64,000 nucleotides of DNA from Hyphomicrobiales bacterium. GTDB taxonomy: Bacteria > Pseudomonadota > Alphaproteobacteria > Rhizobiales > Rhizobiaceae. The notes beneath the pieces are model-generated. The model was not told the DNA's origin and made no database searches. It saw only the letters and a list, made by a program, of their open reading frames with translations. This document shows positions 30,945 through 40,219 of this stretch, piece after piece. The position numbers and the translations under genes are program-made. The stretch is taken from contig JAKDNM010000001.1 of NCBI GenBank assembly GCA_030456445.1, positions 1-64,000 of the forward strand, given 5' to 3'. Positions within the stretch are counted from its first letter, which is position 1; each line of letters opens with the position of its first letter.

Positions 30945-32333
30945 TCAACGCGGGTTGGGACCCATGTGACGCTCAATTTCTCGAGCAGCACAAAGCGCGT
31001 TGGCTTCTTCGAATGGCGCTGCCAGTAGCTGGACACCGATCGGTAGTCCAGTGGAAGACGGCACACTAACGGACACCGCTGGAAACCCCACAAGGCTCGA
31101 CGCTCGGCAAAGGCGTAATGCGTTTGCACACGCTGTGTGTGATTCAACGCTTCTGATGTCAGCGTCAATCTCAGGGGTCGGCCCACAATAGACTGGACCG
31201 AGAATCGCATCGAAAGGTTCGATGAATTGTGTCCACAATCGTTGGATACGCATGCGTTCAGCAGTGGCACCAAGATAGCCGGCGAGATCAAGCGGTCGGC
31301 CAATAACCATGGCATGTTCAAGATAACGTAGCACATCAGGACCCAACAGCCTGTCGAGCATAGGCCAAACCTGCGCGAACTCCGTCATGATCAAGCCGTC
31401 ATAGGCCGCAAGCGCCGCTTCCAGTTCAGGCACTTCAATATGGGTCACAGCATATCCCGCAGACTGCAGGGCTTCGGCAGCCTGCATTACCGCCGCCTCA
31501 GATTCACTGTCGACACCCATCGCGCCAGGATCGACGATAACCCCAATATTGTGCTGCTGTGCTCTACTGTATGAGGGAGATACAGGAACCGCTCTGGGAT
31601 CACGGACGTCCGGCCCGGCAGCAATGTGCAATGCCAATTCGAGGTCAGCGACGTTCCGCGCTAAAAAGCCATCCACAGGAATAACCTGCGAGGCAAAAGT
31701 CACATCACGTGCGATCGCCCGGTCCGACGGAAAGCGCCCAGTGGTTGGTTTCAAGGAGCAAATCCCAGCAAACGATGCGGGCACTCGCACCGAACCACCT
31801 GCATCGTTTCCAAGCCCGAGCGAGGCCATGCCAGAGGCGACCGCGACAGCATCGCCGCCACTCGACCCACCGGGCGTAAGATGTTCATCATAAAGATTTC
31901 GGGTAGCGCCGAACAACTGGCTGGAAGTATGCAATCTCATCGACATGTCAGGCATATTGGCGTGCCCTATGATCACGGCTCCCGCTGCCCTCAAACGAGC
32001 AACAACTGGCGCATCTGCTGGCGCAATAGCGTCTTTGAAGGCAGGAATGCCGTGGGTTGTCGCATGACCAGCAACGTCAATGTTCATTTTTATCGAGACC
32101 GGTACACCGGCAAGCGGTCCGAGCATCTCGCCCGCATTACGCCTCTTGTCGATTTGTTCAGCTGCAGCCATCGCGTCAGTGTCAAACACCTCAGCGAGCG
32201 CATTCAAATCTGTGTTTCGCGTTTTGACTACGTCCAAATGCTCACTGAGCACATCAACGGCGCGAACCTCTCCATTGCGGACCCTGTGGGCGATTAACGC
32301 AGCGCTGCTGGCGGTGTTGGCATTCGATGTCAT
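30945..32333 (-). CDS. Amidase (amidase signature family)
   Basis: PLAGVPVSIKMNIDVAG, LTPGGSSGGDAVAVASGMASLGLGNDAGGSVRVPASFAGICSLKPTTGRFP. Confidence 0.92.
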   Translation of the reverse strand: MTSNANTASSAALIAHRVRNGEVRAVDVLSEHLDVVKTRNTDLNALAEVFDTDAMAAAEQIDKRRNAGEMLGPLAGVPVSIKMNIDVAGHATTHGIPAFKDAIAPADAPVVARLRAAGAVIIGHANMPDMSMRLHTSSQLFGATRNLYDEHLTPGGSSGGDAVAVASGMASLGLGNDAGGSVRVPASFAGICSLKPTTGRFPSDRAIARDVTFASQVIPVDGFLARNVADLELALHIAAGPDVRDPRAVPVSPSYSRAQQHNIGVIVDPGAMGVDSESEAAVMQAAEALQSAGYAVTHIEVPELEAALAAYDGLIMTEFAQVWPMLDRLLGPDVLRYLEHAMVIGRPLDLAGYLGATAERMRIQRLWTQFIEPFDAILGPVYCGPTPEIDADIRSVESHTACANALRLCRASSLVGFPAVSVSVPSSTGLPIGVQLLAAPFEEANALCAAREIERHMGPNPR

Positions 32334-32899
32334 GAGGGACCTCTTCCGGTGTTCGCCGCGGCGTGAAGTCGTTCGATGAAATACCGGCTCAAATCTTCCG
32401 GCCACGTTGAAACTATGCGTTCTGCTGCATCCCAATCGAAGGCATAGAGATTTCGCGTAGCCTCTTCGAACCCGGGTAGGTCGCCAGCCAATGTCGACAT
32501 TTGCCAGTAGAGCGCATCGATACTCACATGGTTTGGCTCAGCTTCGCCCATAGCCTGATCGATAAGGTTTCTAAGGGTCGCGGATGCGCTTCGGCCTTTT
32601 TCATCGAGCCAATGCCAATGCCGTGGAAGTAGCGTAATTTCGCGACTTTCTACGCCGAGCTTAGGCCTTCCTCTGCCCCTGCCGGCAAGTTGTTCATTGG
32701 TGCGCACGACAATGTCGTCGGCACTCCCTCGCCAATCGAAATCGACTACCCGTCCGGTAGTTTCATCAAGGAGGCGCAGTTCGGCTTGCTCCGAGGCGGA
32801 GCGTGGATGCAGGCGCCTGACTATGTCCTCTACCGTCCCTCGTGCGAGCAGCCGATGGTCGCGGAAAGCCACAAATGTTGGTTGTTTGGTCATGCCCAT
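32330..32899 (-). CDS. DUF2239-family protein
   Basis: LLDETTGRVVDFDWRG, GRGRGRPKLGVESREITLLPRHWHWL; 4-bp overlap with the amidase start. Confidence 0.8.
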   Translation of the reverse strand: MGMTKQPTFVAFRDHRLLARGTVEDIVRRLHPRSASEQAELRLLDETTGRVVDFDWRGSADDIVVRTNEQLAGRGRGRPKLGVESREITLLPRHWHWLDEKGRSASATLRNLIDQAMGEAEPNHVSIDALYWQMSTLAGDLPGFEEATRNLYAFDWDAAERIVSTWPEDLSRYFIERLHAAANTGRGPS

Positions 32900-33109
32900 A
32901 TTTACCCGGATAGAAATAGGAATGTCAATAACACCCGGGTAATAATGGTGCGGGTTCTCTCTGCAATTTCGAGCCGCGAGATCGGATTACCTGCGTCGCA
33001 ACGCTCGCACCACTCCAGTTGTCAGGTGTCGGCGCAACAGTGCGGAGCAGCAGCATTGCCGCCAGAACCATGGCTGTCGCCACAATTCCCTCGGGAAGAA
33101 GTCTCATGG

Positions 33110-33245
33110 CAATGAACGGGGCAGCCAACAGCCCCTTGCGTCTTCAACGGCCCGATCAACGGTCAATGTGTCCGGGCCTACGTCGAACAGCAGCTTGTTC
33201 CCGTAAAAAGCAGACTTTTACAGCCTGCGAAAGTCGGGCAGACCG
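33110..33245 (+). pseudogene. IS630-family transposase fragment
   Basis: CVFNGPINGQCVRAYVEQQLVPV resembles the IS630 DDE region (FDGPINGxxFxAYVEQxLVP). Confidence 0.65.
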
Positions 33246-33382
33246 GGTAGAAACTCCTCCGGTAATCTGGTCATCACCGCTGCGGTCGAGTTCGCCCGCA
33301 GCGCTTTGTGACGATCATGCTTGCCGGGTACGTCCAGCAAGGTAGATCGCGCCAGTTCCATGCCATTCAGTCACCTCCGAGC

Positions 33383-34561
33383 CTAGCGGCGGCTGACCCA
33401 GCTATTGGCGGAAATCAGCAGCATGGCGATTGCCAGAAGACCAAAGGAGACGGCCAGGCTCGACAGGTGCGCGACAAAACCGATGAGCGCGGGACCGGCC
33501 AGGACGCCACCATAACCCAGCGTCGTAATCGAGGCGATGGCAAGGCTGACGGGCATATCCTTCTGGCGGCCAGCGACAGTGAACAGTACCGGCACCACAT
33601 TGGACGCTCCGGCACCAACCAGGAAGAAACCGGCAAGCGCTGTCCATTGAAGAGGCGAAGCGATGATCAGCGCAAATCCCAGGCCCGCGAGGAAGCCGCC
33701 GAACAGCAGGATGCGCTGGCCGCCGAGCGCAGCAAGGATACGGTCGCCAAGGAGCCGCCCACCGGTCATGGCAATGGCGAATACAGCGTAGCCCCAGCCG
33801 GCCTTGGCCGGGGTAAAACTGCGTATTTCGGTGAGGAACACGGCGCTCCAATCGAGCACCGCGCCTTCGGCGAGAAAGACGAGAAAGCACAGCGCGCCGA
33901 TGAGAACGATGAAACCGCGCGGCAGGACGAAAAGCGGTGCGTCGCCGGTTTCGGCGTTACCATAGGGCAGCAAGCCCTTGGCGGAGGCGGCGAGGACAAT
34001 GAGTGCCAGGACACTGACGAGGATTGCCGCATAGACCGGCGACAGGCCGAAGGCGAGAAGCGCGCTGACGCCGCCGGCACCGATTATGCCGCCAAGGCTG
34101 AAAAGGCCGTGAAAGCCAGACATCATCGGCCGTGCGCTGTCCTTTTCGACGATGACCGCCTGGATGTTCATGGTGACGTCGAGCGTGCCGACCGAAGCGC
34201 CGAAGATCACGAGGACTGTGGCCAGCGCCAGGGGTGTCGCGGCGATAGCGAGGAAAGGCAGGGTCAGTGCCAGGATCACGCCTGAGGCGAGGGCCACCGC
34301 ACGGCAACCGAAGCGGGTGGCCAGGACGCCAGTGATGGGCATGGCGACGATGGAGCCGAGACCGAGGCACAACAGCAACAGGCCCAGCGTGCCTTCCTCG
34401 ATTTCAAGTCGCGCCTTGGCGAAAGGCACCAACGGCGCCCAGGTGGCCATGGCGAGACCCGCCACGAGGAACACAGCGCGGGTGGCACGCTGTTCGAGGC
34501 TCCCGGCGGGAGCACGCAGGTTGTCGACCGCGTCGGCACGGGACAAGATCGCCTCCTTCAT
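33383..34561 (-). CDS. MFS transporter
   Basis: Twelve hydrophobic segments; AMATWAPLVPFAKARLEIEEGTLGLLLLCLGLGSIVAMPITGVLATRFGCR. Confidence 0.9.
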   Translation of the reverse strand: MKEAILSRADAVDNLRAPAGSLEQRATRAVFLVAGLAMATWAPLVPFAKARLEIEEGTLGLLLLCLGLGSIVAMPITGVLATRFGCRAVALASGVILALTLPFLAIAATPLALATVLVIFGASVGTLDVTMNIQAVIVEKDSARPMMSGFHGLFSLGGIIGAGGVSALLAFGLSPVYAAILVSVLALIVLAASAKGLLPYGNAETGDAPLFVLPRGFIVLIGALCFLVFLAEGAVLDWSAVFLTEIRSFTPAKAGWGYAVFAIAMTGGRLLGDRILAALGGQRILLFGGFLAGLGFALIIASPLQWTALAGFFLVGAGASNVVPVLFTVAGRQKDMPVSLAIASITTLGYGGVLAGPALIGFVAHLSSLAVSFGLLAIAMLLISANSWVSRR

Positions 34562-34571
34562 AAGATTTTGA

Positions 34572-34935
34572 CTAGAGCTTTACGGCGCGCAAAACGCGCG
34601 GACCGGCAGCTTGAATGCTGGCGACGCTGTCGATGGCACGATAGAGATACATCCATTGGCGGCGAACCTTGATGTAGGTTTCGTCCAGGTGCCACTTGCG
34701 GGTGACGGTCCGCTTGCGCCGGTTGAACCGCTCCAGAAGTTGAGGCGAAAAGTGCACGACCCAACGATGCACGGTCGAATGGTCGACGCTCAAGCTGCGC
34801 TCGGCCATCATCTTCTCCAGGTCGCGCAGGCTCAGATTGTAGGTCAGGTACCAGCGTACGGACAGCAGGATCACGGATCGGTCGAAATGACGGCCTTTGA
34901 ACATGACAAACTCCCTAAAAATTTGCGACAGAACC
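34572..34935 (-). pseudogene. IS6-family transposase, 5' half
   Basis: MFKGRHFDRSVILLSVRWYLTYNLSLRDLEKMMAERSLSVDHSTVHRWVVHF...KWHLDETYIKVRRQWMYLYRAIDS then homology stops; IR-like GGTTCTGTCGCAAAT at 34935-34921. Confidence 0.85.
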
Positions 34936-35045
34936 GTCTTCAGCACCCATCTCTTTCAGGAAGATCGCCCCGGCCATCGTGGCAGCAATGCTGAATTGGG
35001 TTGCACAGCATTGCACGCGGTTTGCCCTACCACTGTCGTTGTGAG

Positions 35046-35118
35046 CCAAACGTCTCTTTTCTCAGCGTGAGGTCCCGATCGCTCCCTGAATGTTGATCGT
35101 CTCCTCAATGGTTTGGCT
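35046..35118. repeat. 73-bp inverted duplicate (copy 1) of a tetR 3' end
   Basis: About 96% identical to the reverse complement of 39919-39991 by manual alignment (3 mismatches). Confidence 0.9.
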
Positions 35119-35664
35119 GTCCGCTTCAACCTGACCATCCAAAATCAATAGCGACAGCCCATGAACAAGCGACCATGCACGCAGGGCCGTAGACCGCGTT
35201 CGCGGGTCATCAACTTCGACGCCGATCAGTGCTGCCACAGCTTCTTGCAAGTGCCTCATTGCCTGGACCGCATAAACATCCTTCTGCAATGTGGTCTTTG
35301 ATCCGATATCGGGCGAATGATTGAACATCAGCCTGAACAAACTGGAATTCGAGAGTGCGAAACGAACATAGGCGGCACCAGAGGCATTGAACCCTTCAAC
35401 CCCTCCCCCAGCCTTAAGTGAAGCGGACGATTGGGCCTCATCCAGTCGATAAAACCCTTCTGATGAAACCGCGCGCAACAACGCTTCCTTGTTAGGAAAA
35501 TGACGGTACACGGCCGTCGCACTGACGCCGGCCGCTCTTGCCACCTCTCGGAGGCTCAATCTCTCGACGTCACCGGCCTCAAGAATTCGCAAACTCTGCG
35601 AAATCAAGGCCGAACGGAGTTGACCATGATGGTAGCTGCGTTCGCTTTTTCCAACGTTCCCCAT
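35062..35664 (-). CDS. TetR/AcrR-family regulator
   Basis: RSALISQSLRILEAGDVERLSLREVARAAGVSATAVYRHFPNKEALLRAV. Confidence 0.92.
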   Translation of the reverse strand: MGNVGKSERSYHHGQLRSALISQSLRILEAGDVERLSLREVARAAGVSATAVYRHFPNKEALLRAVSSEGFYRLDEAQSSASLKAGGGVEGFNASGAAYVRFALSNSSLFRLMFNHSPDIGSKTTLQKDVYAVQAMRHLQEAVAALIGVEVDDPRTRSTALRAWSLVHGLSLLILDGQVEADSQTIEETINIQGAIGTSR

Positions 35665-35794
35665 GTTGACACCGTTACCATCGCTATTTATGTTTACATC
35701 GTAAACTTACGTACTTCCGCGGCTCTAGGCAAGTGACGCTTCGTCGCAAAAGCAACCAAACGACGTTGACCCAGACTTCTAGGATGGAAAAATC

Positions 35795-36232
35795 ATGCTC
35801 GATTTTATGCTCGCATCTGCGCACCATTTAGCGGCGTTTACGCTTTTCGGAACTGTGCTGGCTCAGCTGGCGATCATCGGGTCAGGAATGGAAGCGCCTG
35901 TGCTAAGACGCGTCAGCAGGATTGATATTGCTTATGGCATAAGCGCTTTGCTCATTCTGATTTTTGGGTTTTCCCGGGCGCTGTTTGCGGCGAAAGGATG
36001 GGACTACTACGCCCACAACGTCGCATTCTGGGCAAAGATCGGGATCTTTGTAGTGATTGGGCTCATATCCATTCGTCCAACAATCACGTTTCGTCGTTGG
36101 CGCTCCGCCACGTCACCGATCGAGCCTGCTGAAGTAGTGCGTATCCGTAGGTACTTCTATGCGCAGTTGGTTCTCTTTATTGCGCTACCGATCCTAGCAG
36201 CAGCAATGGCACGCGGTTTCGGACAATTGTGA
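35795..36232 (+). CDS. DUF2214-family membrane protein
   Basis: MLDFMLASAHHLAAFTLFGTVLAQLAII...FGFSRALFAAKGWDYYAHNVAFWAKIGIFVVIGLISIRPT. Confidence 0.82.
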   Translation: MLDFMLASAHHLAAFTLFGTVLAQLAIIGSGMEAPVLRRVSRIDIAYGISALLILIFGFSRALFAAKGWDYYAHNVAFWAKIGIFVVIGLISIRPTITFRRWRSATSPIEPAEVVRIRRYFYAQLVLFIALPILAAAMARGFGQL

Positions 36233-36456
36233 GCGCCATCCCTGGAACGCCCCGTCAATTTTACAGTACCGCCGAAATTCCATGTTTTATACCTAATGTA
36301 TCAACGCCGAGAAGCTGAACCCTTCCGAAGGAAGCAAACACGCGCGTTACGCTTTCGACGTAAATCAAGCACCGTTGAATTCAGTTTCGTTGCTCGTTGA
36401 TAGACGTTCTTTGGTTGTGACTATGAACTGAGGGCTGCAGTGAAGGAGAAGTGTAA

Positions 36457-37020
36457 ATGAAGGCAATCGAGTCGGTGCAAACCGCCCTTATCGTCATGCA
36501 TTATCAAACCGACATTCTCGGGTTCTTTCCGTTGGTCGCGCCAACCTTGCTCGCCAATACGCGCAAGCTATGTGACGCGGCGCGGGCCAAAGGCGTCAGC
36601 GTTTATTTCGCTAACCTCCGGTTTAGTCCAGGCTATCCGGAAGTCAGCCCATTGAACAAGAACGGGCAGGGGCTCAGACACCTCGGCCTCTTCGTTGACG
36701 ACTGGACTGCGCCGGAGTTAGGCCAGCAGGCTAGTGAACCGGTCATCATCGCGCAGCGCGCGAGCGTGTTCTACGGTACAGATCTGCAAGCACGACTTTT
36801 CTCACAAGGTATCGATTCACTGATTATGGTAGGCATCGCGTCGACCGGTGTCGTGCTGTCGTCGGTCGCGTATGCGAGCGACGCGGACTTCCGCCTGTAT
36901 ACCGTCAAGGACTGCTGTTATGATCCAGATCAAGTGGTACATGAACATCTGTTCTCCACAGCATTCGATTCTCGCACCACGGTCATGTCGCTTGCGGATG
37001 CTTTGCCGCTGCTCGCCTAG
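36457..37020 (+). CDS. Isochorismatase-fold (cysteine hydrolase family) protein with altered catalytic positions
   Basis: TALIVMHYQTDI, ASVFYGTDLQARL, GIASTGVVLSSVAYASD. Confidence 0.8.
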   Translation: MKAIESVQTALIVMHYQTDILGFFPLVAPTLLANTRKLCDAARAKGVSVYFANLRFSPGYPEVSPLNKNGQGLRHLGLFVDDWTAPELGQQASEPVIIAQRASVFYGTDLQARLFSQGIDSLIMVGIASTGVVLSSVAYASDADFRLYTVKDCCYDPDQVVHEHLFSTAFDSRTTVMSLADALPLLA

Positions 37021-37032
37021 GCGTTCAACCGG

Positions 37033-37305
37033 GGTTTTGTTGCAACGGCTGAAGGGAAGCGCATAAATGCCTAGTCCGAGGCCAATTATGCGGCAAGAAT
37101 TGCGAACTGCTCGGCCAGGGATGGATTCGCATTGAAGGCGTATCTCGCCTGTCGTCTGTGCATCATGTGAACCATTTAGTTGCCGGACAGGATAGTCGCA
37201 GCTGATGCCTGTGATTTGAAGCCCAGCATTGGCCGGACGCGGCGCTTGATGCGCCGATAGTCCTGCTCGATTCGGTTATTCGAGTGCGTGCAATTGTGCA
37301 GGAGA
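37033..37305 (-). pseudogene. IS6-family transposase, 3' half (degenerate)
   Basis: HNCTHSNNRIEQDYRRIKRRVRPMLGFKSQASAATILSGN*MVHMMHRRQARYAFNANPSLAEQFAILAA*; IR-like GGTTTTGTTGCAA at 37033. Confidence 0.82.
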
Positions 37306-37454
37306 TGCCGCCAGGAAAATGCTGATTTTCAAAGCGCTGCGACCTGCCGACGTCAGATCCATCATTAGCATCGCCGCGCTCAAATTTCAGCGCGGCAACA
37401 GCCAGGAATTTTCGCTCTTCGCCGCATTTGGAGTTCGACAAAGGAATTTGTACG

Positions 37455-37967
37455 ATGTCAAAAGTCTTCTTTGTTTCCGGCCGGCTGGCGTTTCGGCAAT
37501 TTGAACTGGGCGACGTGCCGGCCCTAAGTCAAATCGTCTCGGACCCATCTGTCATGTGTTTCGTAGGTGACGGAGTGCCATTGTCTACGGAACAGGCCTT
37601 ACTTTGGATCGAGCGGTCGCGCGCAAATGTCAAGCGCTTTGGCTATGGCACTGGCGCGGTGGTAGAAAATGCCACCAAGACTTTAATCGGATGGGCGGGG
37701 TTTGCCAGGCCGGAGGGGCGCCCCGAAGAAATCGTTTACGGCCTGGGTGCTCCGCATTGGGGCAAAGGTTATGGTGCGGAGTTACTCGACCACCTGCTCG
37801 GCTTCGGGCTTGATGTGGTTGGGCTCACGCAACTGAGGGCCTCCGTCGATCCTCGCAACGACAGGTCGATCTCGCTGTTGCAAAAGCGTGGATTTCGATT
37901 GGTGGATACCCAATATGATGGTGATCCATACTCGCACCAGTACTTGTTCTGCGCCGCTTCGCCGTGA
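37455..37967 (+). CDS. GNAT-family N-acetyltransferase
   Basis: GRLAFRQFELGDVPALSQIVSDPSVM...GWAGFARPEG...YGLGAPHWGKGYGAELLDHLL...ASVDPRNDRSISLLQKRGF. Confidence 0.9.
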   Translation: MSKVFFVSGRLAFRQFELGDVPALSQIVSDPSVMCFVGDGVPLSTEQALLWIERSRANVKRFGYGTGAVVENATKTLIGWAGFARPEGRPEEIVYGLGAPHWGKGYGAELLDHLLGFGLDVVGLTQLRASVDPRNDRSISLLQKRGFRLVDTQYDGDPYSHQYLFCAASP

Positions 37968-38215
37968 GATCTGGCAGACCCGGCCGGGAGGGCGTTGCGG
38001 TTATCGAGCATTGCTCGGCTAAGTTTCGTACATCAAGAGAACTATGCAGAGTTATATTGCAACCGTTACCAAAGTCAGCTCGCGGATTTCAAGGATGAAT
38101 CATTCGACGGGAACGCTTTTTCAGAAATGCCGTCAATTCTGCAAATCGAAGTCTATCCACTTTTAACGGACTCGCTAAGGTCGCGTCTCGTGTGTCCAGC
38201 CCGATAGGAGAGAAC

Positions 38216-38596
38216 ATGCCTCTGTCACAGATTTCAATGCGGAAGGGGAAGTCAAAAGAGTTTAGGCGTGCCGTAATGGACGGTATCTATAGCGCCATGC
38301 GACGGTCGTTCGCTGTGCCGGACGACGATCGGTTCATGACGTTCAGCGAGTTTGGCAGTACTAACTTTTCGTACGGTTATCGTTATCCGAATGTAGACAG
38401 GAGCGATGACCTCATCATCATCCAGATAACCGCGAGCAACAATCGGACCAAGGAGCAGAAGCTCGCGCTTTACAAAGCGATTAATGAAGAACTCGTGGAA
38501 GTCGGAATCCGGCCGGACGACATTTTTATAAACATCGTCGAAGTTCTCCCGGAGAACTGGTCATTTGGTCGCGGCATAGCTCAGAATATTGAGTGA
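38216..38596 (+). CDS. Tautomerase-family protein
   Basis: MPLSQISMRKGKSKEFRRAVMDGIYSAMRRSFAVPDDDRFMTFSEF. Confidence 0.8.
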   Translation: MPLSQISMRKGKSKEFRRAVMDGIYSAMRRSFAVPDDDRFMTFSEFGSTNFSYGYRYPNVDRSDDLIIIQITASNNRTKEQKLALYKAINEELVEVGIRPDDIFINIVEVLPENWSFGRGIAQNIE

Positions 38597-38727
38597 AGAC
38601 GGAGTCATTTTCGTGCTGGAGTGTTCATCGATCATCTCTAGAGCGTCGGCGATTGTTAAGGTGACGTGTGACCTGAGCCCCGTCTTCCCTCCAGTTTTCA
38701 GGAGAGTCTTGAGTTTTCAATCTGGCC

Positions 38728-39567
38728 TTATGCGGCCTGTTTATCCAGAGCGATTTTCAAAGCGAACTCGCTGGGTGTGATGTTGCCCAGCGAAGAGTGT
38801 GGTCTGTTTCGGTTGTAGTCCTCCTTCCATGCTGTGATTTCTGTCCTGGCCTGCGTCAGAGACGAGAACAGCGTTTCGTTGAGGCATTCGTCACGGAAGC
38901 TGCCGTTGAAGCTTTCCACGAAGCCGTTCTGCATCGGCTTGCCCGGTGCGATGTAATGCCACTCAACCTGGCTGCCCTGGCACCATTCGAGAACGGCCAT
39001 GCTCGTCATCTCCGTTCCATTGTCGGAGACAATCGTTCGTGGCTTTCCTCGGCGCACGATGACGGCATCGAGTTTCCGCGCAAGCCGCCGACCTGAGAGC
39101 GACGTGTCGGCGACCAGCGCCAGGCATTCGCGGGTGAAGTCATCGACAACGGCCAGGACCCGAAAGCGGCGACCATCCGTAAAAGCGTCGCTGATGAAGT
39201 CGAGGCTCCAGCGCTCGTTCGGACGCGAGGGCAGTGCCAAAGGTCGTCGCGTTCCCAAGGCCCGCTTGCGCCCGCCACGTTTGCGCACCGTCAGATTCTC
39301 TTCCCGATAGAGACGCCGCAGCTTCTTCAGGTTCATGACGATCCCCTGCCGACCCAGCATGACGTGAATGCGCCGATACCCGAAACGACGACGCTCGCAC
39401 GCCACCAGTTTCATAGCCTCACGGATATGAGCATCATCAGGCCGAATGCTGCGGTATCGCATGCTCGACCGGTCAACCGACAAAACCTCACACGCCCGAC
39501 GCTGGCTCACACCATGCTTCTCGCAGACATGAACCACAGCATCCCGCTTTACATCGGGCGTCACCAT
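38728..39567 (-). CDS. IS3-family transposase OrfB (DDE)
   Basis: [59 protein letters not shown]. Confidence 0.95.
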   Translation of the reverse strand: MVTPDVKRDAVVHVCEKHGVSQRRACEVLSVDRSSMRYRSIRPDDAHIREAMKLVACERRRFGYRRIHVMLGRQGIVMNLKKLRRLYREENLTVRKRGGRKRALGTRRPLALPSRPNERWSLDFISDAFTDGRRFRVLAVVDDFTRECLALVADTSLSGRRLARKLDAVIVRRGKPRTIVSDNGTEMTSMAVLEWCQGSQVEWHYIAPGKPMQNGFVESFNGSFRDECLNETLFSSLTQARTEITAWKEDYNRNRPHSSLGNITPSEFALKIALDKQAA

Positions 39568-39827
39568 TTTTTTGAAGCGACATCCTTCAACATGGCGTTA
39601 TCCAGCATGGTCTCGGCGAGCAGCTTCTTCAGCCTGGCGTTCTCGTCCTCCAGAGCCTTCAACTTGCGGGCATCGGAAACCTCCATGCCGCCAAACTTCG
39701 CCTTGTATTTGTAGAACGTCGCTTCGGATATTCCGTGCTTGCGGCAGATATCGGCCGTCCTCAGGCCGTTCTCCTGCTCTTTCAATATCCCGATGATCTG
39801 TTCGTCCGTGAACCGCGAATGCTTCAT
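39561..39827 (-). CDS. IS3-family OrfA
   Basis: [72 protein letters not shown]; overlaps orfB. Confidence 0.95.
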   Translation of the reverse strand: MKHSRFTDEQIIGILKEQENGLRTADICRKHGISEATFYKYKAKFGGMEVSDARKLKALEDENARLKKLLAETMLDNAMLKDVASKKW

Positions 39828-39918
39828 GCCGTCCGTCTCCTTCAGTGTGACGGACTCTACCAAAATATGGCGGAAAATCAGGGGCTCAGGTCACGTGCTG
39901 TCGCACGTCTGAGTAGAT

Positions 39919-39991
39919 AGCCGAACCATTGATGAGACGATCAACATTCAGGGAGCGATCGGGACCTCACACTGAGAAAAGAGACGTTTGG
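39919..39991. repeat. 73-bp inverted duplicate (copy 2): tetR 3' end fragment (TIDETINIQGAIGTSH*)
   Basis: Inverse of 35046-35118. Confidence 0.9.
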
Positions 39992-40084
39992 GCGTCAATT
40001 GTATCGTCTGCAAAGCCGCCCCCGCAGCCGTTGCGCACTGGCGCAATTATGAAGACGAGAACCACGTCCACGCTGTAGCCTTCC

Positions 40085-40200
40085 TCAGCGGCTCATTGGC
40101 GATAACCCGAGAAGCGAAATCCATCACAGCGCGGATCGCGGAGTTCTTACGCAAATCGCGGTGAACCACGAGCCAGACCTCACGGGCATAATACCGCCTT
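40085..40200 (-). pseudogene. LysR-family C-terminal fragment
   Basis: YAREVWLVVHRDLRKNSAIRAVMDFASRVIANEPLRKA. Confidence 0.65.
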
Positions 40201-40219
40201 TGCGTGGATCAGTTTCCCC

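Larger units (their letters stand above)
38669..39893 (-). mobile_element. IS3-family element (IS407-like group), intact, 1225 bp
   Basis: IRs TGACCTGAGCCCC at both ends; 4-bp target duplication CGTG (38665-38668 and 39894-39897); orfA and orfB present. Confidence 0.92.

Noticed and set aside
33308-34285. 325-aa plus-strand ORF antisense to MFS gene
   Set aside because: Highly charged, low-complexity shadow; MFS on the minus strand has proper TM segments.
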